DNA from: Arachnopeziza araneosa
Taxonomy: Eukaryota; Ascomycota; Leotiomycetes; Helotiales; Arachnopezizaceae
Direction of reading: 5' to 3'
Length of the DNA: 64,000 nt
NCBI GenBank assembly: GCA_003988855.1
Contig: QYAI01000154.1
Location: forward strand, 1-64,000
Shown here: in pieces, positions 10,720 to 22,075 of the stretch
How the letters are laid out: every line of letters begins with the position of its first letter
How positions within the stretch are numbered: the stretch's first letter is position 1
Translations under genes and position numbers: made by a program
The notes under the pieces: generated by a model
What the model was told of the DNA's origin: nothing
Seen by the model: only the letters and a program-made list of their open reading frames with translations
Database searches by the model: none

Positions 10720-12336
10720 ATGACCGACGTACTCCCCATTCCACGTGAGAGCTTTATCCACGACGGAAACGAGACCCATGGCCTGCGAGGGCATTTCTTC
10801 GCACCCACAATCGAGAAGCAAGTGTTTCGTAGCAGCACTCAAAAAGAAGATGCTGCTAATAAGGGAAACAATACCATTGCTACAAAGGTAGAACGTCCAT
10901 CCATCAAATTTGAGCCGGAGTGGGAAGACTTCCTAGCCAGATCGAAGAAGGTCATTGCATCTAAAAATGGATCGCCGCCAGAGACACTTCCTGAGGGCTT
11001 CCCTTCTTCTATCACTGGTGCGAGGGTGTGGTCAGGCCAGGACGTCTCCAGTTTGGACGAGTTCACGATACAGTTGACTACTACGGATATTCAAGAAATC
11101 GAAGCCGCAATATCATACTTTAAAGGTGAGCTAAGAACAACCGGTGGTGACTCAAAGAAACTATTATTGACGTCTGTCATGATTAGATCTACCCGGCCTT
11201 AATGGACCAGATCAAGTAACAAAAGAACTGTTTCCTCTCCCACACTTCGGTACTAAGCTCGAAGCCATCTCGACAGACTTGCACGTCGGTAAAGGACTCA
11301 TTATTCTCCGAGGACTTGATCCAGAGAAGTACACGCCGTGGGAGAACGTAATGATGTTTGCTGGTATGACAAGCTACCTGGGAGATCAACGCGGATGTCA
11401 AGATAGATGGGGAAATATGCTCAGTATAGAGTGTTCCGTTCAAAGTTACTGAGCCCTTCTAACTTTCCTGATAGCCCATCTTGTGGATATGGCCTTCAAG
11501 TTTGGTTCTTGCAGCAAAAGAACTCCCACTTTTACTTCGGGAGCTTTAGTAGGTCCACTCAAATAATTGCGATGCCATTACCTGACAATTAAAGGCTTAT
11601 CACAATGATGTCTGCGACATTCTCGCCATGTACATCCAGGACACAGCCTCAAATGGTGGTGAATCACTTCTCGCACCTTCCGCTGCTGTGTACAACGAGA
11701 TTGCAGCCACCAGGCCAGATGTCATCAAGACACTGGCACAGCAGAATTGGGTTTATGACAAGTAAGTGCCCAGCCTCCCGTCCCGGTCGCCAAATCCGCA
11801 CTGCTTAATCTACATTCCCTTGACAGCAAATGGCTAACCACGCGTCTCGTCATTTCAGAGATCAAGCACCAGAAACATGGGCCACACGCTCAGTTCTCTT
11901 CCCCGAGCCCACTCACGGCCCCTTTTTCTGCTTCTCCCGCCAAAAGATCACTGGATCAGAAAACTTTCCTCTCTCGGCTAGCATACCAGCAATGACAGAA
12001 GCGCAAGCCGAAGCCTTAGACATGGTACACTTCGTAGCAGAAAAGCACGGCATGGAGATGAAACTTCGTCGCGGAGACATGCTTCTCTATAACAATCTTG
12101 CCGTTATGCATGGCAGGAAAGCATTCATGGATGCTGCGCCGAGCACTGGAAAGCGTCATATCCTAAGAATGTGGTTGAGGAATGAGAAACTGGCTTGGAA
12201 AACGCCCAAAGGATTGGAAAGAGATTGGTTTGTCGTTTACGGCGATTCCGAGCGGAGGGCAAAGGCGCACTGGAGGATCAGACCGGAAGATACGGACAAG
12301 GAGCGAGTCATTGGTCACAAGGCGACATGCTCTTGA
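10720..12336 (+). CDS. TauD/TfdA-family Fe(II)/2-oxoglutarate dioxygenase
   Basis: Cytosolic non-heme iron dioxygenase of the taurine-catabolism/TfdA type, which hydroxylates small substrates at the cost of 2-oxoglutarate. Five exons (introns 11126-11186, 11424-11474, 11549-11594, 11762-11858) give 453 aa. The iron site is visible: AYHNDVCD supplies the HxD pair just after intron 3, and the distal His is in VMHGRKAF, followed by the 2OG-binding Arg in RHILRMWLR. The third exon is only 74 nt and would be missed by naive gene callers. Substrate is unknown; many fungal members act on sulfonates or on metabolites. It converges on the Zn2Cys6 regulator gene 0.6 kb away, a possible but unproven regulator/enzyme pair. 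Confidence 0.87.
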
Positions 12337-12948
12337 TTGTTGAACATGTTATTGAGTGGTCGAAATGCTCTTGTAAGTCTGGAAGTTTCTGGAATTGATG
12401 TATCGATTGAGTTCTGGAGGAATTTGTGTTCCTTCTATATATGTGTCATTGATAAATTCCAAGTTCGAGGCTGTGATGAGAAATTGTGATTTACTTCACA
12501 GTAATTAAGTTGAGGTCTACGCCAAAAGTCATTGGAATTTAGAGTGTAGCCTGAGCCGCACCTGACGACACTAGAACCCTTGAGAACCACCAGTTCATCC
12601 GAATTGGCTCGCTGAATTTCGGACACCGCACTAAAGATCCTACGCTTCCAGGCTCTAGATAAAATAGGTTTGGAAACGAGAGTGGCGATCATCTCACTCC
12701 ACTCTCTCCTTAAACAATTATCTCAAAATCAACTGCAGCCCTACAGGACTCCATACCAGCCAGGTAATTATTGCATGCGTCATATCGTTAAATACTTGAG
12801 GTCTCCTCTCTTACTATTGCTTATTGAAAATGTCAATAAACCATCGGCCGCAATCAAACTGCTTTAAGGTACATTGTAGTACTGCAAGGTTATACCCCCA
12901 CCTGCAGCACTACTTGATACTATCATCCACACTGCTCAGTAACCTTCT
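12337..12948. other. Convergent intergenic, TauD / Zn2Cys6 regulator
   Basis: Holds the 3' ends of two converging genes. I see no gene or repeat in it. Confidence 0.5.
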
Positions 12949-15690
12949 TCAGTCTGAAACCTCAACAATATGACCATTTCCTGGATCCCATCCATCGGAG
13001 AAGAGCTGATGACACCAATACAGATCGGTCTCATATTGATGAGTAATGCGAAGTGTTTCCAGAGGTTTTGCTTGTTCAAAGTTAGCTTCTGACCTACTTA
13101 AACTTCTACTTCTCCTTACCTCTATGCCTGATCTGTTGTTTCAGACCCTCTAAGTATTCTATCTCGTGACGCGTTAATCTGCGACGCTGCTGCTGGGAGA
13201 ATGAAGCAGAGTCTATGCTCAGGGGGAGAGAGCCTCGACATATGTGGTGGAAATGTGCGAGCATGGTTCGGGCAGCATGAAATTGTGCTTCAGCATCGGC
13301 GTATTTTCCAAGCGGCCCGTAACGTCCCTGAACAAGCAGAGATTAGAATTGTGCTTGGTTAGAAGATCATTGGCTAAGAACTTCTTACCGACATGCCATA
13401 ACGCCGTGCAAAGACACGCTCCGCAGCCAATTGGACCTCGGCGTTACTAAGGAGGATGAACTTTGTGAGATAAATCTCAAACCAATGTTCTTTAGCTCCA
13501 TGTTTATCTTCTAACTTTTTCTGTAGCTTGTGAAGTACGAATTCTCTCAGAGGGAGAAGAACGCCTTGAATAACGATCTGATCAAGTTGTTGATCCATGA
13601 TGGGAGTGACCGGGATGGTACCATTCCATGGGTTTGACTTGTCACAGATAGGTTCCAAGCCGAGAGTTTCTGATCCACAAAGTCTCCATGTTCTTTCGAT
13701 CAAGCGTGATGTCGACCATAACCTAAGAGCACTTTTTACCAACGGATCCTTGTTTACGAAATTAGCCAGATAATCGGTAGCAGGTGCTAAAGCATACCTC
13801 AGAGAACCTCGCGACGCAAAACGTATTCCACAAAATCGGATTGGTGTCGTCTAGTAATGAGTCGAGGTACGAAACGCCAGCATGGGCTGCATAAGCCCAC
13901 ATTGACCGTTTCGCGTCTTTGATGTTTTGTATACAGTATGGCGGCATCTCCATCTTACGCGGGCCTAATTCTGCCTCCCACTCATAGGCTGTCTTATCGT
14001 TTGGATGTGGAACATATCTTGACACCTTTACCTTCAGTGTCGATCCCATATCTTGCGTAAGTTCAAGTTCAAGAACGTTGTCATGGGTCGAGTTTTCATT
14101 TTCTGGCAATTCCCAAACTTCTTTCCGATGTTTGAGGAAATTTAAGGGATGGCTGGAGTTATCAGTTGGAGGCCCTAATTAGATCGAGATAAGCAACAAT
14201 CCGGGAGCGCATGGTGTATTTGAAATACCTAATCTGAATAATGCAATTTCAATAATCTTTGCACGTATTGAACATGGCATCGTAAGCACCTTCGATAACA
14301 TACACTTTTCGCACGGCAAATACGGCGAGTCGTTGAGATAACACTATCATAAAGCGGTTAGCACAGACTACATCCAAACTCCTGTACAGTATGATTGAGT
14401 TACCTTTTGCTTATTCTTTCGGCATCTATCGCATGCCCCAAGAGCTCTGATTCGTGCGATAGAAGCCTTTTCCTTCACTCCAAGCGGGGGACGGCTCTTC
14501 TGTTTAGCCCCAAACACAGACATGGTCCCCTGTAAAAGTCCCGAATCTGTTCTTATGTCTTTACTCCTCGCAACCTAATCTTGTCAGAAGCAATACAGAT
14601 ATCGACAAACAAGTAACCATACCTGCTGTAACGGCTGGACCCCGTCACGCCGACCATCCCCGGAGAATTTGGTGTTCTTATATGGCTTTACAACCTTGAA
14701 GCAAGCTTCGCCAGCCAATTTGCCCTTAAGGGTGTGCTTTATAGAAGTTTGTCTTGGGCTTTCGGATGCTTCAACTACCAAAGGTTCATTTGGGACTTCC
14801 GAGTGAAGGGTTTGGTAGGATTCTATCTCGGAAACCGGCCAGAGGCTATCTGAGCCTGGAAGGAAATCTTCCAGGCTGTTGCCAACATTATCAACATTCG
14901 TCCCACCTATAAAGGGAACGGTTTGATATGGAGAGACATTCCACTCATATTGAAATTGGAGATGGCCATCTACGGAAGAGGTGTTTTCGAATGGAAAGTT
15001 ATGGTTGTCTGCGAAGAGGTCTTCAAGATAAGGTTCTTTTGATTGGGTATATGTCGGAGAAGTATTCAGTTGCGATATCTCATATGTAGGCAGGTCAGAT
15101 GTTGGCGTGGCAAGTTCTTGTAGGATAGGCTGTGGAGTGGTGAATGAGTTGGTAAGAGCTGGAGGAGAGCTTCCATCATAATATATTGGTACGTCTTCCA
15201 GACCTCGCACATAAGGGTGCTTCTGTGATCTATCTAGGCTCTGGAGAGGCGTTTGGGCGTGAGAAGTAAATGATGCTGGATTTTCCATCACGGTCCAGGG
15301 CACTATATGCTCAGTTTCACACTCATTTGGGAGCTCACCGTGTAAGTTCTGACTGACTGTTAAGCTTCGATGACGTGTTGCTCCTTGAAAGGGCGCATCC
15401 TCCCCACCCTGAAGGGGAGATTGAGAGGTGGCGACCAGCGGTTCTTCAAGAGGCATCAGAATGCACATGAACCTCTGGCCATTCGGGAGTGTCAAGACCT
15501 GAGAGGTGCTGGCAATGCTGTGAGAGGTGCTGGCAATGCTGTGAGACTTGCCATCTGTTCGCCGCGGGACGCCGGCGCCGGCTGCATACAGTCCTCCTGT
15601 GGGACTCGAGAGCTGCGGCAAGTATGACTTGTCTGGCGCCGTCATGTTGAAGCCTGGAGTTGTGGGGAAAGCGTCAAGATAATCCGCCAT
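12949..15690 (-). CDS. Zn(2)-Cys(6) fungal transcription factor with central zinc cluster
   Basis: Nuclear DNA-binding regulator. Seven exons (introns 14575-14622, 14344-14403, 14175-14228, 13749-13797, 13328-13388, 13071-13119) give 806 aa. The binuclear zinc cluster is central, not N-terminal: Cys404, 407, 414, 424, 427 and 437, spacing CX2CX6CX9CX2CX9C, interrupted by an intron exactly before Cys414. Before it is a basic stretch (GAKQKSRPPLGVKEKASIARIRALG). Residues 1-350 are Pro/Ser/Thr-rich and disordered and carry an in-frame HSIASTS duplication. The C-terminal half is alpha-helical as in other regulators of this mould-specific group and ends with a YETDLYWCHQLFSDGW motif. The start is the ATG MADYLDAF. 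It may control the adjoining TauD gene or GNAT gene, but the sequence alone does not show it. Confidence 0.88.
15501..15542 (-). repeat. Perfect 21-bp tandem duplication in regulator CDS
   Basis: Two identical 21-bp units (15501-15521 and 15522-15542) encode HSIASTS twice, in frame, in the disordered N-terminal region of the Zn2Cys6 protein. Perfect identity indicates a recent slippage or unequal exchange. Confidence 0.9.
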
Positions 15691-15875
15691 GATCACGGTA
15701 AGATGATGGAGAGCATCAGGAGGTTCGGACAAGCCGACGGTGAGCACAGGTGAAATGCCTGATTGAGTGTTGATTGTGCAGAGGAGAAGAGACTGGGTTG
15801 TCAGGAGGTTGCGCGAAGAACGAGACTCGACCCAGAGTGCGACGGATATAGGAAGGAGGCAGTTCAGGCGCCCTA

Positions 15876-15950
15876 GGGCAGGCAGGGCAGGCAGGGCAGG
15901 CAGGGCAGGCAGGGCAGGTAGGGCAGGTAGGGCAGGTAGGGCAAGGCAGG
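15876..15950. repeat. 9-bp minisatellite GGGCAGGCA
   Basis: About eight head-to-tail copies of GGGCAGGCA (the last three GGGCAGGTA, final one lengthened) between the divergent Zn2Cys6 and GNAT starts, about 190 bp upstream of the regulator ATG. It lies in the likely 5' UTR or core promoter of the regulator. Confidence 0.95.
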
Positions 15951-16033
15951 GGCGGTACCTCTGGCATCACCAAGCGTGAGGCTCGGGGCCATTGTTTGGT
16001 GAAGGAAGAGAGGACAGCCACCAGGCGGTGGTG

Positions 16034-16076
16034 GCCGTAAGCCCCTTCTGGTAGCCGTAAGCCCCTTCTGGTAGCC
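16034..16076. repeat. 20-bp tandem duplication
   Basis: Two consecutive copies of GCCGTAAGCCCCTTCTGGTA, in the same divergent promoter region as the minisatellite. Confidence 0.9.
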
Positions 16077-16457
16077 GGTCCCTCCCCGCGGTGCGCCATT
16101 GCCAACCCATCCACACTAAGCCGCTTTAGGTGACCGGTCTTCTTCCGCCCTGTCCTGCAGATCCCTCGGCGCTTTTACGCTGCCATCAGCTGATCTCCCG
16201 CTGTCCGAATTCCTGTTCCTGGTCGTGCTTTCCTGAAGAGGTTACAACTCGCAGTTGCCGGTGGGCATCGCCATTCCGGCCGCTACAAAAACATGTGCCT
16301 TTAGAGGCAGAAGGCGAACCTGCTATTCACTCGGGTTCATAAGGCTACGAATATCGCTCCTCCTCTCCCCTAGCTCGTCGCCTTTTCTCAACTCTGTCCG
16401 CCTCTTTCCGCCCCTCCCCACGTGTGCCTGCCCAAGGCTTACTCTAACAAGGACCCG

Positions 16458-17170
16458 ATGGAACTTCGTCGAGCTTCGGCTGATGATCTTGACGAACTGG
16501 CCAATATCGCCTGTGCCGCCTTCCCTGCTGATCCCCAGTGGGACTACAGATTTCCGCGTCGACGACAATATCCGGATGACAACTGGCGATGCACGAGAGA
16601 GATGTATCAGCAGTTTCTGGAGGAAAGTTCTTACTGTGTGAATGTACTTACGACACAATCAATTGAGGATTCGGGAGCCGTGAAACCAGTTGCCTTGGCT
16701 GTGTGGGAATTGCAATTCGAGAAAGAGAGTGCGGGTACGGCTGGAGGTGAGAGCGAGTACTTCCCCCTCCTTGACAGCCGAGAAGACAAATGCTGACCAT
16801 TAGCCACATTACAGAAGAGTGTAAGGGTCGAAGAGACGCCGATCCAGCACGGATGAAAGCCTTTACAGACACGCTCAAGCAAGCAAAGAAGGAGAAATTC
16901 GACGCCGTATATGGGAATCATCAGTTGGAGCTCGTGATTCTTGGTACGCACCCAGACTATCAACGACGCGGTGCCGGAACAATGCACTGTCGATGGGGTA
17001 TGGAGCTTGCGGCTTCTCACGCGGTAGCTGTGACGTTGTTCAGCAGCCCCATGGGCGAGATGCTTTATACTTATCTAGGCTTCAAGCTCTGGGGGTATGT
17101 GACGGTTCAAGTTGAAGGAGAGAAAGAGAAACTCGAGATTGGGGTCATGTCATATGAAGCAAAAGGCTGA
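16458..17170 (+). CDS. GNAT-family N-acetyltransferase
   Basis: Acetyl-CoA-dependent N-acetyltransferase of unknown substrate. Two exons (intron 16747-16814) give 214 aa. The N-terminal MELRRASADDLDELANIACAAF is a typical GNAT beta1-alpha1, and the acetyl-CoA loop is LELVILGTHPDYQRRGAGTMHCRWGME (motif QxxGxG/A, here QRRGAGT), followed by LFSSPMGEMLYTYLGFKLWG as the C-terminal beta6-beta7 region. Fungal relatives of this size are annotated only as GNAT domain proteins. It diverges from the zinc-cluster regulator. Confidence 0.88.
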
Positions 17171-17605
17171 ATACGTTGCGTGAAGGGTGAGACCAAGCTA
17201 GAGCATCCATTAGATGCACGACTCGGTGGTATTGGTCGATCACAGAATCAGTCGATAATTCTGATAGCGACATTCTGAGTGAGCCAGGGGGTAGCCAGGA
17301 CTAAGTCCACCAAATGTGTATACTTCTCTAATGCAGAAAGTTGCACCCCCAGCCGAATCTTTCTCGCTTCGCTCTTCTGCCAAGCGGTACGAGTACTGTA
17401 GCAGGGAAGCACAAGCCACATCAAAATAAATCTCAACCACGCCGATTTCCTATTTGGGACATGAGGCGCCGCTCCCAGTGACAGCCGTGAATAGTCAGTT
17501 TTATAAAGGAAAAGCTAGGCTGTTTCAAATGTTGCCATTTGACTGAACCTGATTGCATTATAGATATATAATTCTCTTGAACCCGTCGAAACAAAACATC
17601 TTTGA
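17171..17605. other. Intergenic after GNAT
   Basis: Nothing coding recognised; presumed terminator of the GNAT gene and promoter of the next gene. Confidence 0.4.
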
Positions 17606-18417
17606 ATGGCAAACATCGTTATCCAAAGCGAAAATACGACGAGAACGTACCTTAAGCCTGCAGTATATGATGAGGATGATGTAAGCATAAACATGAGCGC
17701 TCAAACCCAGCCCCAAGAGTTGAACAAACTGCAACGGCGCTCGACCTCTGAGCGATCAAACAAATCCGCAAACACCGCAATTGCTCGAAGCGATAAAAGT
17801 ACACCACCAACTTCCTACTCGTCAGATATTCCAGAGTACTCATCGGAAAAAGATCCACCCAACTCATCAAATCACCTCCATATTCACAAGCACGAGTACG
17901 AACACGCAACCGTCGGGTTTCTTTCTCTTGGGGAGAAAGCATTTGCCGGCGACGGCAAGCACGAGGAAAGCGAAGCGGTGGGACAAAATATGGCGCTCAA
18001 TGAGGACGACCTGGGATCATATGATTTCACCTCGACGATAGAATCGAAAGCTTGCTCCAGCAGAGACAGCGAACTGCAATATCTGCTCCACAAGTTGAAC
18101 CTACAGGTACAAGGAGAAGATTATGGTCACACATCTGGCTATGGAGATACGACATTAGCACTTCCACTATCCTCACCAGAACCCGTGTTTACTGAAGAAG
18201 GTATGTGGGCAGTACTTTCGCCAACTTTGCATTTTATGGCTTCGAACAGAGAATGATTCTTTGATCAATGCTCAGTGTAGTCCAATGCTAATGAATTGTT
18301 TCAGATCTGCTGCAGTGTTCACAGGCATATGCCGAAGATACCTCTATCATGGATAGGTATCTGGGTTCGGTTCAGCGATATGAGGCATTTAATCTACCAA
18401 CATCGCTGCTGGAATGA
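17606..18417 (+). CDS. Hypothetical disordered protein
   Basis: I do not recognise this protein. Two exons (intron 18201-18304, GTATGT...TTTCAG) give 235 aa. It is rich in Ser, Glu, Asp and Thr and mostly disordered. A His-rich patch (HLHIHKHEYEHAT) lies near residues 92-104, and an acidic helix-like segment (DSELQYLLHKLNLQVQGED) near 155-173. No signal peptide or membrane helix is seen. Supporting evidence is the ATG, a long open frame and a clean intron whose removal adds 37 codons ending in a stop. Low complexity leaves some doubt. Confidence 0.55.
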
Positions 18418-18751
18418 AAGGAGTTCAACATTCCGCTTCTATTTGGACATTGAGGAAATAGGAGGGATGCTATGTCCATGATTTCCTGTATAATTAATGG
18501 CGTCGGATTGGAAGGAGTTTTGGGAGCTTGGTAGCAGTATGTCATATGGGTAGAGACCAGATTCAGCGTTTGTTCTTCCTCGGAATGTATTATTTTCACA
18601 TATCGTCAATAGTTAAATCGAAACACGTGAAAGGACAGGAAATAACATTCAAACTCGAGCCAACAAAGGCAATTAAAGTCAACGCATAATAATCTTCCAC
18701 TTTTAACTCGGCTTTGCGTCCATGGAGATATTTAGGTCCCAGAGAGACGTT
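18418..18751. other. Convergent intergenic
   Basis: Separates the 3' ends of the disordered protein gene and the peptidase gene; nothing else seen. Confidence 0.4.
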
Positions 18752-19733
18752 TCAAGCTTCCCATAACAAAAAATCGGAGCAGACTTGCATAAACCTTTCC
18801 CTTTCCTCGAGGTGCGGTAGATGCGCCGACTCTGCAAAAGTGACCCACTTAACTTTGCTTATCTCGTTGAAGAAAGGCTGAACAACACTGTCAACAGCCT
18901 CATCGTATCTTCCGTTGAGGAGTAGGGTCGGAACTTTGATTTTGTGCATCTGACCGATCATAGTGAAAGTTTGCAATGAACCTGTGACGTAAAATTCATT
19001 TGGTCCCCACCTGTATCTGATCAGCTTCTAGAAAGAAGCACAGCTGAGGTAAGGTTTTGGCTTACATGGTATGGTAAACTGTATCATCTTTCCCGAGCCA
19101 GGCGAGGCTTTTCAGAAGTTCCTGCGGCCACGGTTCCATACGACAAACATATCGCTTGTAGAATACCATCATGGCATCTTCATAATCCTTGCTATCTGTG
19201 GTCCCGTCTTTCTCATGTTTCGATAGAACATTCTGGACATCTTGCGGCAATTCCGAGCGGAGACGATTCACGCCTTCTACCCATAGAACCATGTCGCTAA
19301 CAGGATCCGCAAGAATGAGCTTTTTCAGACCAGCGGGTTGTTGTATCGCATGCGAAGCGCCGAGCATTGCACCCCAAGAGCCTCCCCAGATCGCATAATC
19401 ATCCATGATATCAAAGTGCTTGAGGAGATTGTCCAACTCGGCCATGAATAAGTCGACGGTCCAGAAATCCACATCGTCCCTCTTCTCTGGAAGCCAGGTA
19501 GACCTTCCGCAACCTAGCTGATCGTACACAATCACGGGAATGCCTGATAATGTTAGATCTGACATTGGCCTGGCGCAGTCACTGGGAATTCCTGGTCCAC
19601 CGTGAAGACAGATGACCGGTCGCTTGCCCGATTTCAGGTCCCCAAAGAGGATGTACCACGTCTGGCACGGCTTGTCAATTCCGGGCACGATAAACTCAAT
19701 CTTGCCTTCAACTCCATTGATTGAATGCGTCAT
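18752..19733 (-). CDS. Proline iminopeptidase-like alpha/beta hydrolase (S33)
   Basis: Alpha/beta hydrolase of the prolyl aminopeptidase / L-amino-acid amidase group, expected to release N-terminal residues from peptides or amino-acid amides in the cytosol. Two exons (intron 19011-19065) give 308 aa. The oxyanion motif HGGPG is near residue 45, YDQLGCGRS follows, the nucleophile elbow is GGSWG near 116-120, the acid is in LLNGRYDEAVD and the catalytic His in FAESAHLPHLEE. Length and motif spacing match the family. The 2OG oxygenase starts 1.2 kb away, divergent. Confidence 0.9.
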
Positions 19734-20912
19734 TTTCTTTAGTCTAGTTATAATCAGATGTACCAGAGGCTCTCGTAGTGACTTAGGCGGGCAGATAACC
19801 TCAATTCATGGATCGAGAAGAATGGGAAGGAGACTGTTTATGTAGCCTCATAGAAGGCTCAACCCACAATACGCAGTCGAGCATGGCTATGATCAGATAA
19901 CTAAAGCGGCGACGGGAACATTTCAGTGCAGAACCCTTGGTGTTCTACAACGAACCCAGCCTCTAACTCATGGTGAGGTTATAATATTTGACCTGTCAAC
20001 CATAATTTTACATTCATTGTGAATTACCAAGGTAAAAGGGACGTGGTATATAGCAATGAACCGCATCTCGAGTACAGCAACTCTCGACACCGAAGTATTG
20101 AAAGTAACGTTTATGCTACTCAATATCTGATAAAGTCCAATAAAGTATTTTTGCACCTCATAAACTCTGGATTCTACTTTCAACTCCATTTACTTCTGCT
20201 GGACAGCTGCTTTGCCTCTTCTTTCTACATATTGAAGCCACGAGGAATTAGACGTAATCAAGTTGTGAAACGCTTCTCTATCGGGACGATTGATAGCAAT
20301 TACCTGAACCTCTTAAATAGCCGCTTCAAGATTGAATATGTATAACAAAGCGCTAAGACTAGCATATCTACGACCAACGACCGTGATCCTAGGCATGTAT
20401 GTATGCTCTTCGTCGAAAGTAAATTAATTGCGAAAGTTTCATGGTACTTGACAGATTACAACATGGACTATTGGAATCTGGATTTACTATCTGTCGTAGC
20501 AGAGTTTAAAAGGGGAGGTCAGCTTACTTATATTTTCTAACCTCCTCTCGATCCTTTCTCTGGATCAGTTATTATCATGAGGGTATATCTCAGGATGACG
20601 TCACACAACGCGTACATGCTAGGAGTACCGCCTCTTTCAAAAGCTTCCTTCTGACAACAGATAAAACGAACATTTATTTTTGAAAATGACATTCCCACGG
20701 ATAGCACAAGATAAGAGTTCATCGTCCGGCCGAGCCGACCAACTGCTTGTCGCTTGCTGAAAAGGGGAGCTGCTAAGGGTTACCCCGCTATGAAGTAACG
20801 GAAGCACTTTCCCGAATGCGGGGAGAAGAGAGATTCATTAATTCAACTTCAGTAACACAAAAGAAGAGAGGTATTAGCCATATGTATAAGACATCATTAA
20901 CCGCTTCCAAAC
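19734..20912. other. Divergent intergenic, S33 peptidase / 2OG oxygenase
   Basis: AT-rich. It contains a perfect CRE at 20596-20603. Open frames of about 100 codons here have no coding features I trust. Confidence 0.45.
20596..20603. promoter_or_regulatory. CRE/ATF site TGACGTCA
   Basis: Perfect 8-bp palindromic bZIP (CREB/Atf1) consensus, 310 bp upstream of the 2OG oxygenase ATG. In fungi Atf1-type bZIP factors bind this site in stress responses. The link to this gene is inference. Confidence 0.4.
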
Positions 20913-22075
20913 ATGGCAACAGAAACGAAAACCTCAACCGGATATCTCCAGCCAGACACTCTTGACTTCCCTGACCTGCCCCCATTTCCGAATGATATCC
21001 CAACGGCCCCATTACATCGCCTTTCTCTTTCACTGTTAAGAGAAGAAGGCCCCGAGTCTGAGCGTTTCTTCAAAGCTTCCAAAGAACTTGGATTCTTTTA
21101 TCTTGATTTGCAAGGTGATCCTGAGGGTGAGGATTTACTCAAACTCTCAACTGAGCTTTTTGCTCTTGGACCCAAGTTGTTTGATTTGGGTAGAGATGAG
21201 TTGAACAAGTATGACTATAAAAGCCAGGGAAGTTATATGGGATATAAAGGTTTTGGAAGCGCTGTAGTGGATGAGAAAGGGAATCTTGATCGAAATGAAT
21301 TTTACAATGTATGTTTTCCGTATGCTTGGCGAAATGCTGACTTGGGAAATAGATCCCGAAAGATGATTTCCTTGGCATCAGCTCTTCACCTTTTGCTCAC
21401 CCAGATATCCTGTATCACTACAAAGATCTCTTGACATCGTACATTCACGCTTCTCACTCCCTTGTGTCATTCCTTCTTCAACACCTCAACAGCCACCTCA
21501 AACTCTGTCCAGGAACTCTTCCAAGGCTACACCAACTCTCACAACCATCAGGAGATCAAATCCGTCTTATTAAATCACCCCCACAGCCTCCATCAGATTC
21601 ACGCACTGCACTAGGCAAGCACACCGATTTCGGCTCTCTGACTCTGCTGTTCAATCGTCTTGGTGGTCTACAGATCCTACCACCACCATCTTTGGTTCCT
21701 GCAGGCGAGGTACCTCAGTGGACATATGTTAGACCATTACCTGGACACTGTATCGTGAATCTTGGGGACGCAATGACGAAATTTAGCGGTGGGATCCTGA
21801 GAAGTAACATTCATCGTGTTGTGGCACCACCTGGACAACAAATGGAAGAGACAAGATGGAGTGTGGTGTATTTTGTAAGGCCAGAGGATGAGGTGAAGTT
21901 GAAACGATTGAGAGATCTTGATGGGAACTTGATTGGTGAAGGTGGAGAAGAAGAGGAAGGAATAAGCAGTAAAGACTGGATTGAGCTGCAAGCTATGCGA
22001 TTAAGGAATATAGCGCCAGACATGACTGATGAGGAGAAAAAGCAATTGTGGGAAGAGAGTGGAAGGGGCGAGTGA
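20913..22075 (+). CDS. 2-oxoglutarate/Fe(II) oxygenase, isopenicillin-N-synthase-like
   Basis: Soluble non-heme iron oxygenase of the DIOX_N + 2OG-FeII_Oxy type, as in plant and fungal gibberellin/flavone oxidases. Two exons (intron 21309-21352) give 372 aa. The N-terminal DIOX_N region contains ASKELGFFYLDL. The iron ligands are HTDFGSLT (HxD, about residue 220) and the His of NIHRV (about 285), with the 2OG-binding RWS just after. The C-terminus has an acidic linker (GEGGEEEEG) and ends at ESGRGE. Substrate cannot be told; no biosynthetic genes adjoin it. Confidence 0.9.

Larger units (their letters stand above)
15691..16457. other. Divergent promoter region, Zn2Cys6 / GNAT
   Basis: GC-rich block with the minisatellite and the 20-bp duplication. 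Open frames across it are low complexity and follow from the repeat. Confidence 0.5.

Noticed and set aside
10720..15690. TauD dioxygenase plus zinc-cluster regulator as a defined sulfonate-use cluster
   Set aside because: No transporter or sulfite gene is linked and the dioxygenase substrate cannot be read from sequence; proximity alone is too weak.
15716..16114. 132-codon frame with repeated PACPACP
   Set aside because: Produced by the 9-bp minisatellite, whose length is a multiple of three and so stays open on both strands.
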